A stretch of 64,000 nucleotides of DNA from Marinobacter salexigens (GTDB taxonomy: Bacteria; Pseudomonadota; Gammaproteobacteria; Pseudomonadales; Oleiphilaceae). Numbering within the stretch: the first letter of the stretch is position 1; every line of letters begins with the position of its first letter. The notes under the pieces were generated by a model. That model had not been told where the DNA came from, did no database searches, and worked only from the letters and a program-made list of their open reading frames with translations. The translations under genes and the position numbers were made by a program. Below are positions 8,679-17,414 of the stretch, piece after piece. The DNA is taken from positions 365,845 to 429,844 of the forward strand of contig NZ_JAHKPV010000021.1 in the NCBI RefSeq assembly GCF_018860765.1. The letters run 5' to 3'.

Positions 8679-9260
8679 TCAGTTTGCCTCATAATGTTCT
8701 TTTGCAAAGAATAACGGAACCACGCGCCTAGCGTCTTCGCGCCAAGCTTTACTGAAGCTTGCGCCAGTCCCGTAAAACGATTTAAGCGTATCAAAAAAGG
8801 CCTGCGCCCGCTCTGGAAGGCCGTCACACAGATAATCCTCCGCCTGCGCCAGCACACTGCACCGAAAGCCGTGCTCATCAGATGCGCCGCCTCCGGAGAG
8901 GTTGTCTACGCTAATATGAAAGCGTGAGCCTGCAGCCACGGAGAACAGCCATTCAATCGCTTGCGGCTTTACTTCAACCTGCTCAAAAGCCTTTTGTTGC
9001 GCAGATGTTCGGCCATCAGGACAGTACCAATAACCGTAATCGTGGAGTGTGCGCCGATGCTCACCTGCAATGCACCAATGGCTGATTTCATGAAGCGCGC
9101 TGGAATAATAGCCGTGGGCAAAAACAACCTGCGCAACGTCATCAGCACCGCCTGCCGGCAGGTATTCAGGTTCTTTGCCGCCTTTGACCAACATTGTCCG
9201 AAATGCTTCCCGGAACAGGCCATTAAACAACATGATAAGATCGTTGGGACTGTGATTCAT
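8679..9260 (-). CDS. epmC: Elongation factor P hydroxylase
   Basis: A 193-residue homologue of E. coli EpmC (YfcM), which hydroxylates the beta-lysylated lysine of EF-P. The iron-site motif HEISHWCIAG and the block DYGYWYCPDGR are nearly as in E. coli, as are FAHGYYSSA and EVKPQAIEWLF. An in-frame GTG at 9329 would add 23 residues without homology, so I chose the ATG at 9260 (MNHSPNDLIMLFNGLF), though no strong ribosome site precedes either. It is first of three genes with rhlB and pdxB, and divergent from dsbD. Confidence 0.93.
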   Translation of the reverse strand: MNHSPNDLIMLFNGLFREAFRTMLVKGGKEPEYLPAGGADDVAQVVFAHGYYSSALHEISHWCIAGEHRRTLHDYGYWYCPDGRTSAQQKAFEQVEVKPQAIEWLFSVAAGSRFHISVDNLSGGGASDEHGFRCSVLAQAEDYLCDGLPERAQAFFDTLKSFYGTGASFSKAWREDARRVVPLFFAKEHYEAN

Positions 9261-9419
9261 TGGGAAGCTATTGTGCGACTTTAACGCGCCCAATGCCAGA
9301 GGGAACTTTCTAGGGGCCACTGTGTCCACTCACTCGCCAGCATCTATCGGGGGCCCGACATACTTTGTATGATCGAGCCCTTTCTCTACCAAGACATTTA
9401 CCGGGAAACTGTGTACTCA

Positions 9420-11324
9420 ATGACAGCCCTATCCATCGCATCCGGCAACGCTCGCCACAACATCTCTCTGGCAAGCCTGTTTATTCTTGTGCTGCTGATA
9501 ATCACTGCAACCCCATCCTGGGCTGTTGGCAGCAGCAACTCTCTTTTTGGTGGCCAGACCAGCCAGTTTTTCCCTGTAGACAAGGCTCTTCCTTTCAGCC
9601 ACACCACAGATGACGATGCGATCGTCTTATTCTGGGACATAGCACCCAAACACTATTTATACCGAGACCGCATCAGTATTAAGGCGTTAGATGAGGGCGC
9701 CAGTGCTGGCGTACCCATCTATTCCAGCCCGGGCACTGAGATCGAAGACGAGTACTTCGGTAAAACCAGTGTCTTTTTCGACCCTATTGAAGCCCGTGTT
9801 CCGGTAACTCTTCCGGACAATACACGGGAAGCCCGTTTTGAAGTCACCTACCAAGGCTGTGCCGAAGCGGGCCTTTGCTACCCGCCGCAGACCCGCGAGG
9901 TATTGTTTTACCAAAGCCAGAACTCAGGGCCCGGCGCACAGTCACCGGAAAGCGCCGATTCAGGGTTGACGGGCACCTCCCCCAAGATAGACACCAGCTC
10001 TGCCACCGGGCTTGCGGGGTTTCTGGCTGAGCAGTCAACTTTGATGATTGCTGGCCTCTTCCTGCTGTTGGGCTTAGGCCTGACTTTCACCCCCTGCGTG
10101 CTGCCAATGGTTCCGATTATTTCGTCATTGGTGTCCAACCAGAACACCAAAACCACCGGGCAAGCACTGTTGCTTGCCAGCAGCTATGTTTTGGGCATGG
10201 CACTTACCTATGCGGCGGCTGGCGTTCTTACCGGGCTTTTGGGGGCTAGCTTCAACCTGCAAGCACAGCTTCAATCTCCTTGGGTTCTGAGCGTATTTGC
10301 GCTGATGTTTGTGGTGTTTGCGCTGTCTATGTTCGATTTGTTCGAAATACAGCTTCCGCGGTTTATCCGAGAGCCCCTGAATGACGCAAGCCAACGACTA
10401 ACCGGCGGCCGTGTTATCAGCGTGTTTGGCATAGGCGCCCTTTCCGCTCTGGTTGTATCTCCCTGCGTATCTGCCCCGCTTGCTGGCAGCCTTCTCTACA
10501 TATCCACAACACAGGATGCGTTCATCGGAGGCATAGCACTCTTTGCCCTTGGTCTGGGCATGGGCGTCCCTCTTATTCTGGTCGCTGTAGGTGGGCGCAA
10601 GCTTCTGCCAACCACAGGGCACTGGATGACCACGGTCAAGCATTTCTACGGAGTAATGCTGATTGCCGTTGCTATATGGCTGGTTGAGCGTCTGGTGCCA
10701 GGCTGGGTTGGGCTTACACTTTGGGGTGTACTGATTGCCATCACTGGCGTACAACTGGGCGCTTTCGACGCAGCAAAAGCGGGCTGGGAGCGAACTCGCA
10801 AAGGTCTGGGACTGATCTTTTTTGCCTATGGCCTAGCATTGCTGGCAGGAGCCGTTGCCGGTGCAAATGATCCACTCGCGCCGCTGGATCCTTTCGTCGC
10901 CAAGGCAAGCTCCTCTGGCATCCAAGTGAGTCAAGCCGGGTATGGCGATGACCACGGAGGATTCAACCGGGTGGAGGCACCTTCCGATATTAAAGATATG
11001 CTCTTGAAAGCCCGTGAAGAGGGCCGCCCGGTAATGCTGGATTTCTACGCAGATTGGTGCATTTCCTGCAAAGTCATGGAGCGCAACGTGTTCAGCAAAG
11101 CCGACGTGGCCGCCTTACTCAGCCCCTTCACTCTGATACAAATTGATATGACCGACAATACACCCGCGCAGCAGGCAATGCTCGATGAACTAGGCTTGTT
11201 CGGCCCCCCCGCCATTCTATTCTACAACAGCAGTGGAGAGGAGATGACACAACAGCGAGTTTTGGGCGAAATGAATCGCAACCAGTTTATGGACCATGTA
11301 AACGGCCTTATGCCGTCCATCTGA
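9420..11324 (+). CDS. dsbD: Thiol:disulfide interchange protein DsbD
   Basis: A protein of about 634 residues that carries electrons from cytoplasmic thioredoxin across the inner membrane to periplasmic DsbC and CcmG-type partners. In order: signal peptide (ISLASLFILVLLIITA), N-terminal alpha domain with the redox pair in YQGCAEAGLCYPP, an eight-helix membrane core beginning GLTFTPCVLPMVPI with the second cysteine in VVSPCVSAP, and a C-terminal thioredoxin domain with ADWCISCKVME. An ATG at 9369 would add 17 residues ahead of the signal peptide; neither start has a clear ribosome site. It may support cytochrome c maturation for the cbb3 oxidase downstream. Confidence 0.94.
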   Translation: MTALSIASGNARHNISLASLFILVLLIITATPSWAVGSSNSLFGGQTSQFFPVDKALPFSHTTDDDAIVLFWDIAPKHYLYRDRISIKALDEGASAGVPIYSSPGTEIEDEYFGKTSVFFDPIEARVPVTLPDNTREARFEVTYQGCAEAGLCYPPQTREVLFYQSQNSGPGAQSPESADSGLTGTSPKIDTSSATGLAGFLAEQSTLMIAGLFLLLGLGLTFTPCVLPMVPIISSLVSNQNTKTTGQALLLASSYVLGMALTYAAAGVLTGLLGASFNLQAQLQSPWVLSVFALMFVVFALSMFDLFEIQLPRFIREPLNDASQRLTGGRVISVFGIGALSALVVSPCVSAPLAGSLLYISTTQDAFIGGIALFALGLGMGVPLILVAVGGRKLLPTTGHWMTTVKHFYGVMLIAVAIWLVERLVPGWVGLTLWGVLIAITGVQLGAFDAAKAGWERTRKGLGLIFFAYGLALLAGAVAGANDPLAPLDPFVAKASSSGIQVSQAGYGDDHGGFNRVEAPSDIKDMLLKAREEGRPVMLDFYADWCISCKVMERNVFSKADVAALLSPFTLIQIDMTDNTPAQQAMLDELGLFGPPAILFYNSSGEEMTQQRVLGEMNRNQFMDHVNGLMPSI

Positions 11325-11332
11325 CGGCATAA
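11308..11332. terminator. Hairpin overlapping the dsbD stop codon
   Basis: TTATGCCGTC and GACGGCATAA form a perfect 10-base-pair stem around a 5-base loop. The dsbD stop (TGA, 11322-11324) lies at the loop/right-arm junction. The hairpin sits between convergent dsbD and tusA. No T run follows, so a bidirectional terminator is plausible but not certain. Confidence 0.5.
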
Positions 11333-11358
11333 ACACGAGGCAGAACCGTAAAACGTGT

Positions 11359-11598
11359 TTACTCTCCGCGACGTATAAGATATATGAACTGATCACCCTG
11401 CTCGACGTGGCTGACCAACTCATGCCCCAAAAATTGGCAAAATCTGGGAATATCCCGCGTGGTTGAGGGGTCTGTCGCAATCACCCGCAGTATTTTCCCG
11501 GGCGCCACATCACTGATGCGGCTATGCAGCATCATTACTGGCTCCGGACAATACAGCCCACAGGCATCAAGCTCGGCGTCATAATCGGTAGTGCTCAC
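11359..11598 (-). CDS. tusA: TusA-family sulfur carrier protein
   Basis: A 79-residue TusA/SirA/YedF-family protein, usual length about 80. The sulfur-accepting cysteine is in the family motif [16 protein letters not shown] near residue 18. In E. coli TusA relays persulfide sulfur from IscS to the TusBCD chain for tRNA 2-thiouridine synthesis. It stands alone, convergent with dsbD and divergent from the ABM-domain gene. TusA itself is more likely than YedF given the CGLYCPEP signature. Confidence 0.9.
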   Translation of the reverse strand: MSTTDYDAELDACGLYCPEPVMMLHSRISDVAPGKILRVIATDPSTTRDIPRFCQFLGHELVSHVEQGDQFIYLIRRGE

Positions 11599-11683
11599 AA
11601 AAAACTCCTATTCTGCATGACCTGATTTTTTAGAAATACGTGCTAAATTACTGTTTATACCCTTAAAACATCTGGAGGTTTGC

Positions 11684-11974
11684 ATGATCCGGGTTCTGAT
11701 TGAACGCCATATTGCCGAGTCACTTGAAACAGCTTATGAGGAACGTTCCCGCAAGGTTTTGCAGCGCGCTGTTGCTGCACCGGGGTTCATTTCTGGAGAA
11801 ACACTGGTCGACAGCAACGACCCTAATCACAGGATTACTTTGGCCAACTGGCGTTCAGAAGCGGACTGGAATCGCTGGTACCAGTCTAACGATAGACGCG
11901 ATCTGATGGCAGAGCTGATTCCCATGATGGATAAAGATGAAGCCATAACAGTACTTGCACAAAGCGGCGTTTGA
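11684..11974 (+). CDS. Antibiotic biosynthesis monooxygenase-fold (ABM) protein
   Basis: A 96-residue dimeric alpha+beta barrel-type protein. Features fitting the ABM fold are the N-terminal strand MIRVLIERHI, the segment APGFISGETLVDSND, and WRSEADWNRWYQSNDRRDLM. Family members range from quinol monooxygenases to haem-degrading and stress proteins, and the substrate cannot be told here. A strong GGAGG ribosome site precedes the ATG. It is divergent from tusA. Confidence 0.82.
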   Translation: MIRVLIERHIAESLETAYEERSRKVLQRAVAAPGFISGETLVDSNDPNHRITLANWRSEADWNRWYQSNDRRDLMAELIPMMDKDEAITVLAQSGV

Positions 11975-12076
11975 CCTTCGAAGCGAATGGCTGTGATAGT
12001 TCGCATAGTTTTAAACAGTTTAACAGTACAACTTGTGCATATTCGCTACACTTTCGAAGTCTAATGCTCTCGGAAA

Positions 12077-13909
12077 ATGCCGATGTCACTCTTTGCGCGC
12101 CTAGCTTTTCTTATGCTTTGCACTGTTATTCCGGCGTTCGCTCTTGCCAGCGTCGCCGTGGCAGGTTCCGAGTGCCCAGCAGTCGATGCCAACGACACGC
12201 AGGCGCGCAACTCACTCATGTACTATGTTTGCTACCATCAATCTTCGCCGGGCGAACCGGCGCATACCGCGCTAAATCCGGCGGAGTTGCCAGAGCACAT
12301 CAAATGGACGCCCTCTCAGGGACATGAATTGGTTTTTAGCCAGACTCGTTCGGTTTACTGGATACGGCTGAATATCCGAAACAACGGCAGCGAGCGGCGG
12401 CTCTGGTATCTCAACCTCCACTACCCCTTGCTGGACGAAGTCACTTTCTGGCGGGGCGATCAACCCGAAGACGTGCTGGTAACGGGTGATCAACATCGCT
12501 TTGGCTCAAGACTTGTAGATTACCGTTATTTCCTTTTGCCAATCACCCTTAACAGCGGCGAAACCCGCTCTATAACAATTCGGATTCACAGCAGTGGTGC
12601 TTTAAATATTCCGCTAAAGTTGGAAACCCCAGAAGAAGTTATTGCTGAGAGCAATCATCTGGCGGTAACCCACGGGCTGTTTTACGGCGCCATTCTGGTC
12701 CTCGCCATTTTCAACCTCCTCCTGTTTTTCAGCTCCGGAACAACCTACTATTTTTATAATGCCCTTTACATGGTGGCCATGGGGCTGTTCCTGTTCGCAA
12801 TGGGTGGTTTTGCCAACCAGTATTTTTGGCCTGAAAACCCTAAATTCGCGAACACATCCATTCCTTTGACTCTAGCGCTCTGTGCGCTAGCTATGACCTT
12901 TTTCGGGCGTTCGTTCCTTGAAGTAGCAGCACACACGCGGGCAGATAAGACCCTGAAAGCCATTCTTTGGATTTGTGCTGGTTTCACCGGGCTGACACTG
13001 GCCATCCCATACAGCCAAGCCATCCTTATCAACACTGCTCTTGGGCTAGTGATCATATTCATTCTTTCAATCATTGCCATAAGCCGTTGGCAGCAGGGCT
13101 ACCAGCCAGCGAAGTGGTATGTTCTTGCCTGGGCGATCATGGCGGTCGGGGCGCTGGTTTATGCAGCCGCAGCCTTTGGGTATTTGGCCGATTTTCTTGC
13201 GCGGGAGTCGTTAATGCAGGTCGCAATCGGTGGGCAAGTTATCCTGCTGAACTACGCCATGGTCCAGCGTTGGCGGCTACTAAATGACAAATTGCTAGAA
13301 GTGGAACAGAAAGCCAGAAATGATCTGGAATACAAGGTTCACGAACGCACTGCTCAATTGCGCTCAACCATGCGAGAGTTGGAGAACGCCAACCGCAAGC
13401 TTGCGACCCTAAGCCTGAACGACTCTCTCACAGGCCTGTACAACCGCCGACACATGGACAACATTCTGCCAGACCTATGTGCCGAGGCACGAAGAACCGG
13501 ACGACCTCTAACAATCGCACTTTTAGATGCTGATCACTTTAAAGCGGTCAACGACACTTGGGGGCACGGATTTGGTGACACTTGGCTACAATTGATTGCT
13601 GACATCCTAACCAGACACGCAACGCGCCCGCGGGACACCGCGGTTCGCTTTGGCGGCGAAGAGTTTGCATTGCTGTTGCCGAGCACCGACCTTGAGGGTG
13701 CACAAAAGGTTTGCGAAGCCGTGCTAGAAGAGATACGCACCACTTCAGTTGAAGCCCCGGGCGGCGCGAAAGCCCGCCTTACGATGAGCGCAGGCATCGC
13801 AACCCTGCTGCCTAATGAGAATCAGCAGGAGTTCTTTGAGCGCGCAGACAGCGCTTTGTACGAAGCCAAAGCCCAAGGGCGCAATCAGACCGTAATAGCC
13901 GACACTTAA
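12077..13909 (+). CDS. Membrane diguanylate cyclase with 7TMR-DISM sensor
   Basis: A 610-residue cyclic-di-GMP synthase. A signal peptide (1-28) is followed by a periplasmic 7TMR-DISMED2-like beta domain (about 60-185, with the RSVYWIRLNIRNN strand), a seven-helix membrane region (about 195-400), a short coiled coil (VEQKARNDLEYKVHERTAQ) and a C-terminal GGDEF domain. The active site is RFGGEEFALLLP, intact, and the inhibitory site RPRD lies five residues before it, so an active, feedback-inhibited cyclase is expected. The ligand of the sensor domain is unknown. It lies upstream of the cco cluster but is separated from it by about 240 bases. Confidence 0.93.
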   Translation: MPMSLFARLAFLMLCTVIPAFALASVAVAGSECPAVDANDTQARNSLMYYVCYHQSSPGEPAHTALNPAELPEHIKWTPSQGHELVFSQTRSVYWIRLNIRNNGSERRLWYLNLHYPLLDEVTFWRGDQPEDVLVTGDQHRFGSRLVDYRYFLLPITLNSGETRSITIRIHSSGALNIPLKLETPEEVIAESNHLAVTHGLFYGAILVLAIFNLLLFFSSGTTYYFYNALYMVAMGLFLFAMGGFANQYFWPENPKFANTSIPLTLALCALAMTFFGRSFLEVAAHTRADKTLKAILWICAGFTGLTLAIPYSQAILINTALGLVIIFILSIIAISRWQQGYQPAKWYVLAWAIMAVGALVYAAAAFGYLADFLARESLMQVAIGGQVILLNYAMVQRWRLLNDKLLEVEQKARNDLEYKVHERTAQLRSTMRELENANRKLATLSLNDSLTGLYNRRHMDNILPDLCAEARRTGRPLTIALLDADHFKAVNDTWGHGFGDTWLQLIADILTRHATRPRDTAVRFGGEEFALLLPSTDLEGAQKVCEAVLEEIRTTSVEAPGGAKARLTMSAGIATLLPNENQQEFFERADSALYEAKAQGRNQTVIADT

Positions 13910-14050
13910 ACCTCTTTCTCTCGCTTCAACGCTGCGTTTTTTGTTCTTAGTCAATTTTGGTAAGTTCACCTTGAACAACTCTAGAGCTATCATAGGGCTT
14001 CGGTTGGTTTAGCGCTTCCGAGAGGCGCCATGCCACTGATTCGGGTGCAT

Positions 14051-14081
14051 TTGACGGATGTCAGGAGTTGACCCGTGTCAT
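14051..14081. promoter_or_regulatory. Two tandem FNR/ANR-like boxes upstream of ccoN
   Basis: TTGACGGATGTCAG (14051-14064) and TTGACCCGTGTCAT (14068-14081) both fit TTGAC-N4-GTCA, a variant of the FNR/ANR site TTGAT-N4-ATCAA. Their starts are 17 bases apart, and they lie 71-101 bases upstream of the ccoN start. Oxygen-limited induction of cbb3 oxidases by ANR is known in pseudomonads; binding here is inferred. Confidence 0.5.
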
Positions 14082-14151
14082 TGCAAACAGGCAATGGTTT
14101 CTCCATACTTGCGCTCGCTTAATTCCCCACTCTGAACCCATTGGTAAGGCT

Positions 14152-15582
14152 ATGAGCACACAAAATCCGAACCTGACATATAACTATAAGGTGGTGAGAC
14201 AGTTCGCCATCATGACAGTGGTATGGGGTATTGTAGGCATGGCGCTGGGCGTGTTGATTGCAGCACAACTGGTCTGGCCATCCCTCAACCTCGATCTGCC
14301 GTTTACCCATTTCGGTCGCCTAAGACCGTTGCATACCAACGCCGTCATATTCGGCTTTGGTGGTAGTGCCCTGTTTGCGACATCATATTATGTGGTTCAG
14401 CGCACCTGCCAGACACGCCTGATTTCTGACAAACTCGCGGCCTTTACCTTCTGGGGCTGGACAGCGATCATCGTGTCTGCGGCTATTACCCTGCCAATGG
14501 GTTTGACCACCACCAAAGAATACGCAGAACTGGAATGGCCGATTGATATTGCCATTGCCGTGGTCTGGGTTATCTATGCTCTGGTTTTCTTCGGCACCAT
14601 TACCAAACGCAGCACTCCTCACATTTATGTGGCTAATTGGTTCTACGGCGCGTTCATCATTACCATTGCAGTACTGCACATTGGTAATAATCTGGCGTTG
14701 CCGGTTAGTGCTTTCAAGTCTTACTCCGCTTATGCCGGCGTAACCGACGCAATGATGCAGTGGTGGTACGGCCATAACGCCGTAGGCTTCTTCCTCACTG
14801 CAGGCTTTCTGGGCATGATGTACTACTTCGTTCCCAAGCAGGCCGGACGCCCTGTTTACTCGTACCGCTTGTCGATTGTTCACTTCTGGGCACTGATCGC
14901 CACGTACGTATGGGCCGGCGGCCACCACCTGCACTACTCTGCTCTGCCAGACTGGGCCCAAACCGCCAGCATGATCATGTCACTGATCCTTCTCGCTCCA
15001 TCCTGGGGTGGCATGATCAACGGTATGATGACCCTCTCCGGCGCATGGCACAAACTGCGTACCGATCCTATCCTGCGCTTCCTCGTGGTTTCCCTGTCGT
15101 TCTACGGCATGTCCACGTTTGAGGGCCCGATGATGTCCATCAAGACAGTGAATGCGCTGTCTCACAACACTGACTGGACCATTGGCCACGTGCATTCCGG
15201 CGCTCTGGGCTGGGTTGCCATGATCAGTATCGGTGCAATTTACCACCTGATTCCCAAGCTTTGGGGCCTCAAGGAAATGTACAGCACAAGTCTGGTCAAT
15301 GTGCACTTCTGGCTGGCAACTGTCGGTACCGTACTGTACATCGTTGCAATGTGGGTTAACGGCATTATGCAAGGCCTGATGTGGCGCGCAGTCAATGATG
15401 ACGGCACCCTCACCTACAGCTTCGTGGAAAGCCTTGAAGCATCCTACCCGGGCTACTTCGTGCGCTTCCTTGGCGGTGTCATCTTCCTCGCCGGCATGCT
15501 GTTTATGGCTTACAACGTCTACATGACCGTGCGCCAAAAAGAAGCTGCGGCCCAGGACAACGCCGCAGTTCAGGCGGCGTAA
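14152..15582 (+). CDS. ccoN: cbb3-type cytochrome c oxidase subunit I
   Basis: The 476-residue catalytic subunit of the high-affinity haem-copper oxidase, with 12 or more membrane helices. Haem and CuB histidine motifs are visible: [38 protein letters not shown] and [10 protein letters not shown]. An upstream TTG at 14068 would add 28 residues unlike the family and overlaps a putative ANR box. The ATG at 14152 ([19 protein letters not shown]) matches pseudomonad CcoN starts. It is first gene of ccoNOQP, followed by the assembly genes ccoGHIS. Confidence 0.97.
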   Translation: MSTQNPNLTYNYKVVRQFAIMTVVWGIVGMALGVLIAAQLVWPSLNLDLPFTHFGRLRPLHTNAVIFGFGGSALFATSYYVVQRTCQTRLISDKLAAFTFWGWTAIIVSAAITLPMGLTTTKEYAELEWPIDIAIAVVWVIYALVFFGTITKRSTPHIYVANWFYGAFIITIAVLHIGNNLALPVSAFKSYSAYAGVTDAMMQWWYGHNAVGFFLTAGFLGMMYYFVPKQAGRPVYSYRLSIVHFWALIATYVWAGGHHLHYSALPDWAQTASMIMSLILLAPSWGGMINGMMTLSGAWHKLRTDPILRFLVVSLSFYGMSTFEGPMMSIKTVNALSHNTDWTIGHVHSGALGWVAMISIGAIYHLIPKLWGLKEMYSTSLVNVHFWLATVGTVLYIVAMWVNGIMQGLMWRAVNDDGTLTYSFVESLEASYPGYFVRFLGGVIFLAGMLFMAYNVYMTVRQKEAAAQDNAAVQAA

Positions 15583-15596
15583 CGGAGAGAGACCAG

Positions 15597-16205
15597 ATGA
15601 AACACGAAATTGTAGAAAAGAATCTAGGTCTGATGATTGTATTCATCATACTGACCATCAGTGGCGGCTTTCTGGCGGAAGTGGTTCCTTTGTTCTTCCT
15701 GAAGAGCGTCAACGAGCCCATCGAAGGTCTGGAGCCGTTATCGGCACTGGAACTCGAAGGTCGTGACATCTACATCCGCGAAGGCTGTCACGTGTGCCAC
15801 ACCCAGCAGATCCGTCCGTTCCGTGCGGAAACCGAGCGCTACGGGCACTACTCCGTTGCGGGCGAATTCGTATATGAGCGCCCATTCCTGTGGGGTTCCA
15901 AACGCACGGGGCCAGATCTCGCCCGTGTTGGTGGCCGTTATTCGGATGCTTGGCAACGTCAGCATCTTTATAACCCGCGCAGCGTGGTCCCCGAGTCCAA
16001 CATGCCTGCATTCCCGTGGTTGTTCGAAGATGTAGTCGATCACAAAGGCACCGCAGCCAAGCTTTCTACACTGCAAACACTGGGTGTGCCCTACACTGAC
16101 GAGCAGATCGCAGCGGCAGCAGGTGAACTGGAAGGCACGTTTGAAATCGAGGCCCTGGTCGCATACCTGCAGCAATTGGGCACCGTACTTTCAGAAAAAC
16201 GGTGA
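15597..16205 (+). CDS. ccoO: cbb3 oxidase subunit II, mono-haem cytochrome c
   Basis: A 202-residue membrane-anchored cytochrome c that passes electrons from CcoP to CcoN. One N-terminal membrane helix (about 11-35) is followed by the haem c motif CHVCH (64-68). Family blocks [14 protein letters not shown] and the methionine-ligand region NMPAFPWL are present. It begins 14 bases after ccoN. Confidence 0.97.
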   Translation: MKHEIVEKNLGLMIVFIILTISGGFLAEVVPLFFLKSVNEPIEGLEPLSALELEGRDIYIREGCHVCHTQQIRPFRAETERYGHYSVAGEFVYERPFLWGSKRTGPDLARVGGRYSDAWQRQHLYNPRSVVPESNMPAFPWLFEDVVDHKGTAAKLSTLQTLGVPYTDEQIAAAAGELEGTFEIEALVAYLQQLGTVLSEKR

Positions 16206-16209
16206 TTTG

Positions 16210-16395
16210 ATGGATATTAACGAGTTACGCGGCATGCATACCCTTTTAGTGATGGCGGTTTTTATCGGCATCATCTGGTGGGCGTTCAGCGCCCACCGTA
16301 AAAAGGCCAATGAAGAAGCTGCCCACCTTCCATTCGATGATGACGAAGTGGAAAAGCGTACTCTTGAACAGGAAAAAACGGAGAAAAAACAATGA
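16210..16395 (+). CDS. ccoQ: cbb3 oxidase small subunit CcoQ
   Basis: A 61-residue single-helix membrane protein (MHTLLVMAVFIGIIWWAFS) with a charged acidic/basic tail. It sits between ccoO and ccoP, exactly where ccoQ is expected. In other bacteria CcoQ stabilises the oxidase complex. The ATG at 16210 follows the ccoO stop by four bases, and the gene overlaps ccoP by four (ATGA). Confidence 0.93.
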   Translation: MDINELRGMHTLLVMAVFIGIIWWAFSAHRKKANEEAAHLPFDDDEVEKRTLEQEKTEKKQ

Positions 16396-17282
16396 GTACC
16401 TTCTGGAGCATTTGGATCAGTGCGATCGTGCTCGGTACCGTTTTTGGTTGTGCCTGGCTACTCTTCGCAACCCGTAAGAGCCAAACAACTGATGTGGAAA
16501 CCGACCGTACTATGGGTCACTCCTTCGACGGCATCGAAGAGTATGATAATCCACTGCCGAAATGGTGGTTCTATCTGTTCGTAGCTACCTGCATCTTCGC
16601 CCTTGGCTACCTGGCCCTCTACCCGGGCCTGGGTAACTACAAGGGTCTCCTGAACTGGACATCAACCAATCAGTGGGAAGCAGAAGTAGCCGACGCTGAA
16701 GAGCAGTACGGCCCGATCTTTGCCCAATACGGTCAAACCCCGGTACCAGAGCTTGCAAAGGACGAAGAGGCGCTGAAGATCGGCCAACGTCTGTTTGCGA
16801 ACAATTGTGCGGTCTGCCACGGCACTGCCGCTCGTGGCCAGGTTGGCTTTCCCAACCTGACCGATGGTGACTGGCTGTGGGGCGGCACTCCCGAGGCTAT
16901 TCTGGAGACCCTGCATAATGGTCGAATGGGCAATATGCCAGCTAAAGGTGTGATGCCTAATATGACCAACGAACAGGTAGACCAGGTGGTCAACTATGTT
17001 CTCAGCTTCAGTGGTCGGGAAAAAGATGCCGCTGCCGCTGCCGCCGGTGAAGCCGTATTTGCTCAGGGTTGCGTCGCCTGCCACGGCCCAGAAGGCAAGG
17101 GAATGACAGCGCTTGGCGCACCCAACCTGACTGACAACGTCTGGCTGTATGGCTCCAATTACGAGTGGATCAAAGAGACTGTCCTGCACGGTCGCCAGAA
17201 TGAGATGCCTGCACAAGGTGGTCGCCTGTCCGGCGATCAGATTCAAATTCTGGCTGCTTACGTTTACAGCCTCTCCAACTGA
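16392..17282 (+). CDS. ccoP: cbb3 oxidase subunit III, di-haem cytochrome c
   Basis: A 296-residue di-haem cytochrome c that accepts electrons from soluble or membrane cytochromes. An N-terminal FixP domain has two membrane helices (about 5-26 and 57-78). Haem motif CAVCH lies at 139-143 and CVACH at about 226-230, each followed by its distal Met region (MPAKGVMPNM; MPAQGGRL). Its ATGA overlap with ccoQ indicates translational coupling. Confidence 0.97.
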   Translation: MSTFWSIWISAIVLGTVFGCAWLLFATRKSQTTDVETDRTMGHSFDGIEEYDNPLPKWWFYLFVATCIFALGYLALYPGLGNYKGLLNWTSTNQWEAEVADAEEQYGPIFAQYGQTPVPELAKDEEALKIGQRLFANNCAVCHGTAARGQVGFPNLTDGDWLWGGTPEAILETLHNGRMGNMPAKGVMPNMTNEQVDQVVNYVLSFSGREKDAAAAAAGEAVFAQGCVACHGPEGKGMTALGAPNLTDNVWLYGSNYEWIKETVLHGRQNEMPAQGGRLSGDQIQILAAYVYSLSN

Positions 17283-17414
17283 CTTTCCTGCCGGGCATCG
17301 AGCTCGGCTTGGTCTGTTCAACCCTGTGTCTGCGTGCGGGCACAGGCTTGAAAAGATCAGCATCAGCCTGCAAAGGCACCCGCGCCGGAATTAAGACTCC
17401 ATCTGGAGATACCC

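Noticed and set aside
14383..15537. Long minus-strand open frames opposite ccoN
   Set aside because: They are His/Gly-rich antisense readings of membrane-protein codons; ccoN has clear homology and the opposite frames have none.
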